DNA from: Actinomycetes bacterium
GTDB lineage: Bacteria > Actinomycetota > Actinomycetes > Streptosporangiales > Streptosporangiaceae
NCBI GenBank assembly: GCA_023425615.1
Contig: JAFACJ010000782.1
Location: 1 to 5,067, forward strand
Length of the DNA stretch: 5,067 nucleotides
Reading direction: 5' to 3'
In this document: piece by piece, positions 4,487-5,067 of the stretch
Layout: each line of letters opens with the position of its first letter
How positions within the stretch are numbered: the stretch's first letter is position 1
Program-made: the position numbers and the translations under genes
Notes under the pieces: model-generated
Databases searched by the model: none
What the model saw: only the letters and a program-made list of their open reading frames with translations
What the model was told of the DNA's origin: nothing

Positions 4487-5067
4487 TGGTGAACGAGCGC
4501 GCCGGGCAGCAGGCCCGCCCCGAGGATCTCGTCGATGTGGCACGGCTGGTCACGGCCTACTACGCCCTCCAGCCCGACCCCGAGGACCCCGCGCAGAGAG
4601 TGTCGTTCGGCACTTCCGGACACCGCGGCTCGGCGCTGCGCTCCTCCTTCAACGAGGCGCACATCCTGGCCACCACCCAGGCGATCTGCGAGTACCGGGC
4701 CGAGCAGGGCTTCGACGGGCCGCTGTTCCTGGGCGCCGACACCCACGCCCTGTCGGAGCCGGCGCGCGTCACCGCCCTCGAGGTGTGCGCCGCCAACGGG
4801 GTGACCGTCCGCCGCCAGGACGGCTACACCCCCACCCCCGCCGTCTCCCACGCCATCCTCACCTGGAACAAGGGCCGCGCCGGGCACCTCGCCGACGGGA
4901 TCGTCGTCACCCCCTCGCACAACCCGCCGTCGGACGGCGGCTTCAAGTACAACCCGCCGCACGGCGGGCCGGCGGACACCGATGTCACGAAATGGATCCA
5001 GGACCGGGCCAACACGATCCTCGCCACCGGCCTCAAGGAGGTCCGCCGGATCCCGTACGCGCGGGCC
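4486..5067 (+). CDS. pgm: Phosphoglucomutase, alpha-D-glucose phosphate-specific (N-terminal 194 residues; 3' end outside window)
   Basis: Interconverts glucose-1-phosphate and glucose-6-phosphate via a phosphoserine and a glucose-1,6-bisphosphate intermediate, linking glycolysis to glycogen and nucleotide-sugar synthesis. Visible motifs are [22 protein letters not shown] (split across 39-60), the usual N-terminal signature of this family, [11 protein letters not shown] (83-93), and the active-site loop [19 protein letters not shown] (140-158), with phosphoserine candidate Ser144. The protein aligns by eye with bacterial Pgm of about 546 residues, in which the catalytic serine is near 146, so roughly 350 residues lie beyond the right edge. 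ATG 4486 is preferred for its spacing from TAAGAT; GTG 4489 directly after it cannot be excluded. The SHNP form with this N-terminus separates it from the ManB/GlmM phosphomannomutase and phosphoglucosamine mutase groups. Confidence 0.96.
   Translation, partial: MVNERAGQQARPEDLVDVARLVTAYYALQPDPEDPAQRVSFGTSGHRGSALRSSFNEAHILATTQAICEYRAEQGFDGPLFLGADTHALSEPARVTALEVCAANGVTVRRQDGYTPTPAVSHAILTWNKGRAGHLADGIVVTPSHNPPSDGGFKYNPPHGGPADTDVTKWIQDRANTILATGLKEVRRIPYARA

Noticed and set aside
3544..4962. Minus-strand 472-codon open frame opposite nei and pgm
   Set aside because: Crosses two clear plus-strand genes and the intergenic gap with biased, motif-free composition, so it is a GC-driven artefact.

Overview
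The window is high-GC DNA with strong G/C bias at third codon positions, Shine-Dalgarno-poor starts and actinobacterial-type proteins, so the source is most likely a filamentous or related actinobacterium (Streptomyces/Streptosporangiales-like). The genus cannot be fixed from this sequence. I see no mobile element, tRNA, rRNA or CRISPR array, and it reads as ordinary chromosome.

Left part (1-1628, minus strand): the chorismate-binding part of an anthranilate synthase, apparently of the fused TrpE-TrpG type, starts at GTG 1449 and runs off the left edge. Its 5' region is a complete ribosome-mediated trp attenuator. It has a 21-residue leader peptide with three consecutive Trp codons (1548-1613), a terminator hairpin with a T-rich tail (1491-1515), a mutually exclusive antiterminator (1503-1551), and a promoter whose -10 lies so close to the leader ATG that the leader mRNA is probably leaderless or nearly so.

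Middle part (1629-3547): a divergent 135-bp intergenic region carries a perfect 8-bp inverted repeat. It is followed by a two-gene plus-strand operon: a VOC-superfamily metalloprotein (1765-2310) and, 11 bp later, a carboxymuconolactone decarboxylase/AhpD-like protein (2322-2963). A convergent TetR-family regulator (2918-3547) overlaps the end of the second gene by 46 bp. Together they look like a small regulated catabolic or detoxification cassette with unknown substrate.

Right part (3548-5067): an 83-bp divergent intergenic region leads to a complete Fpg/Nei-family DNA glycosylase (3631-4437). The first 194 codons of phosphoglucomutase (4486 to the right edge) follow. These are housekeeping functions in base-excision repair and glucose-phosphate interconversion.

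The most notable features are the trp attenuator with its probably leaderless leader peptide, the repeated pattern of a -10-like hexamer 6-9 nt upstream of start codons at four genes (trpL, tetR, nei, pgm), and the uncharacterised VOC/CMD/TetR cassette with its candidate operators.
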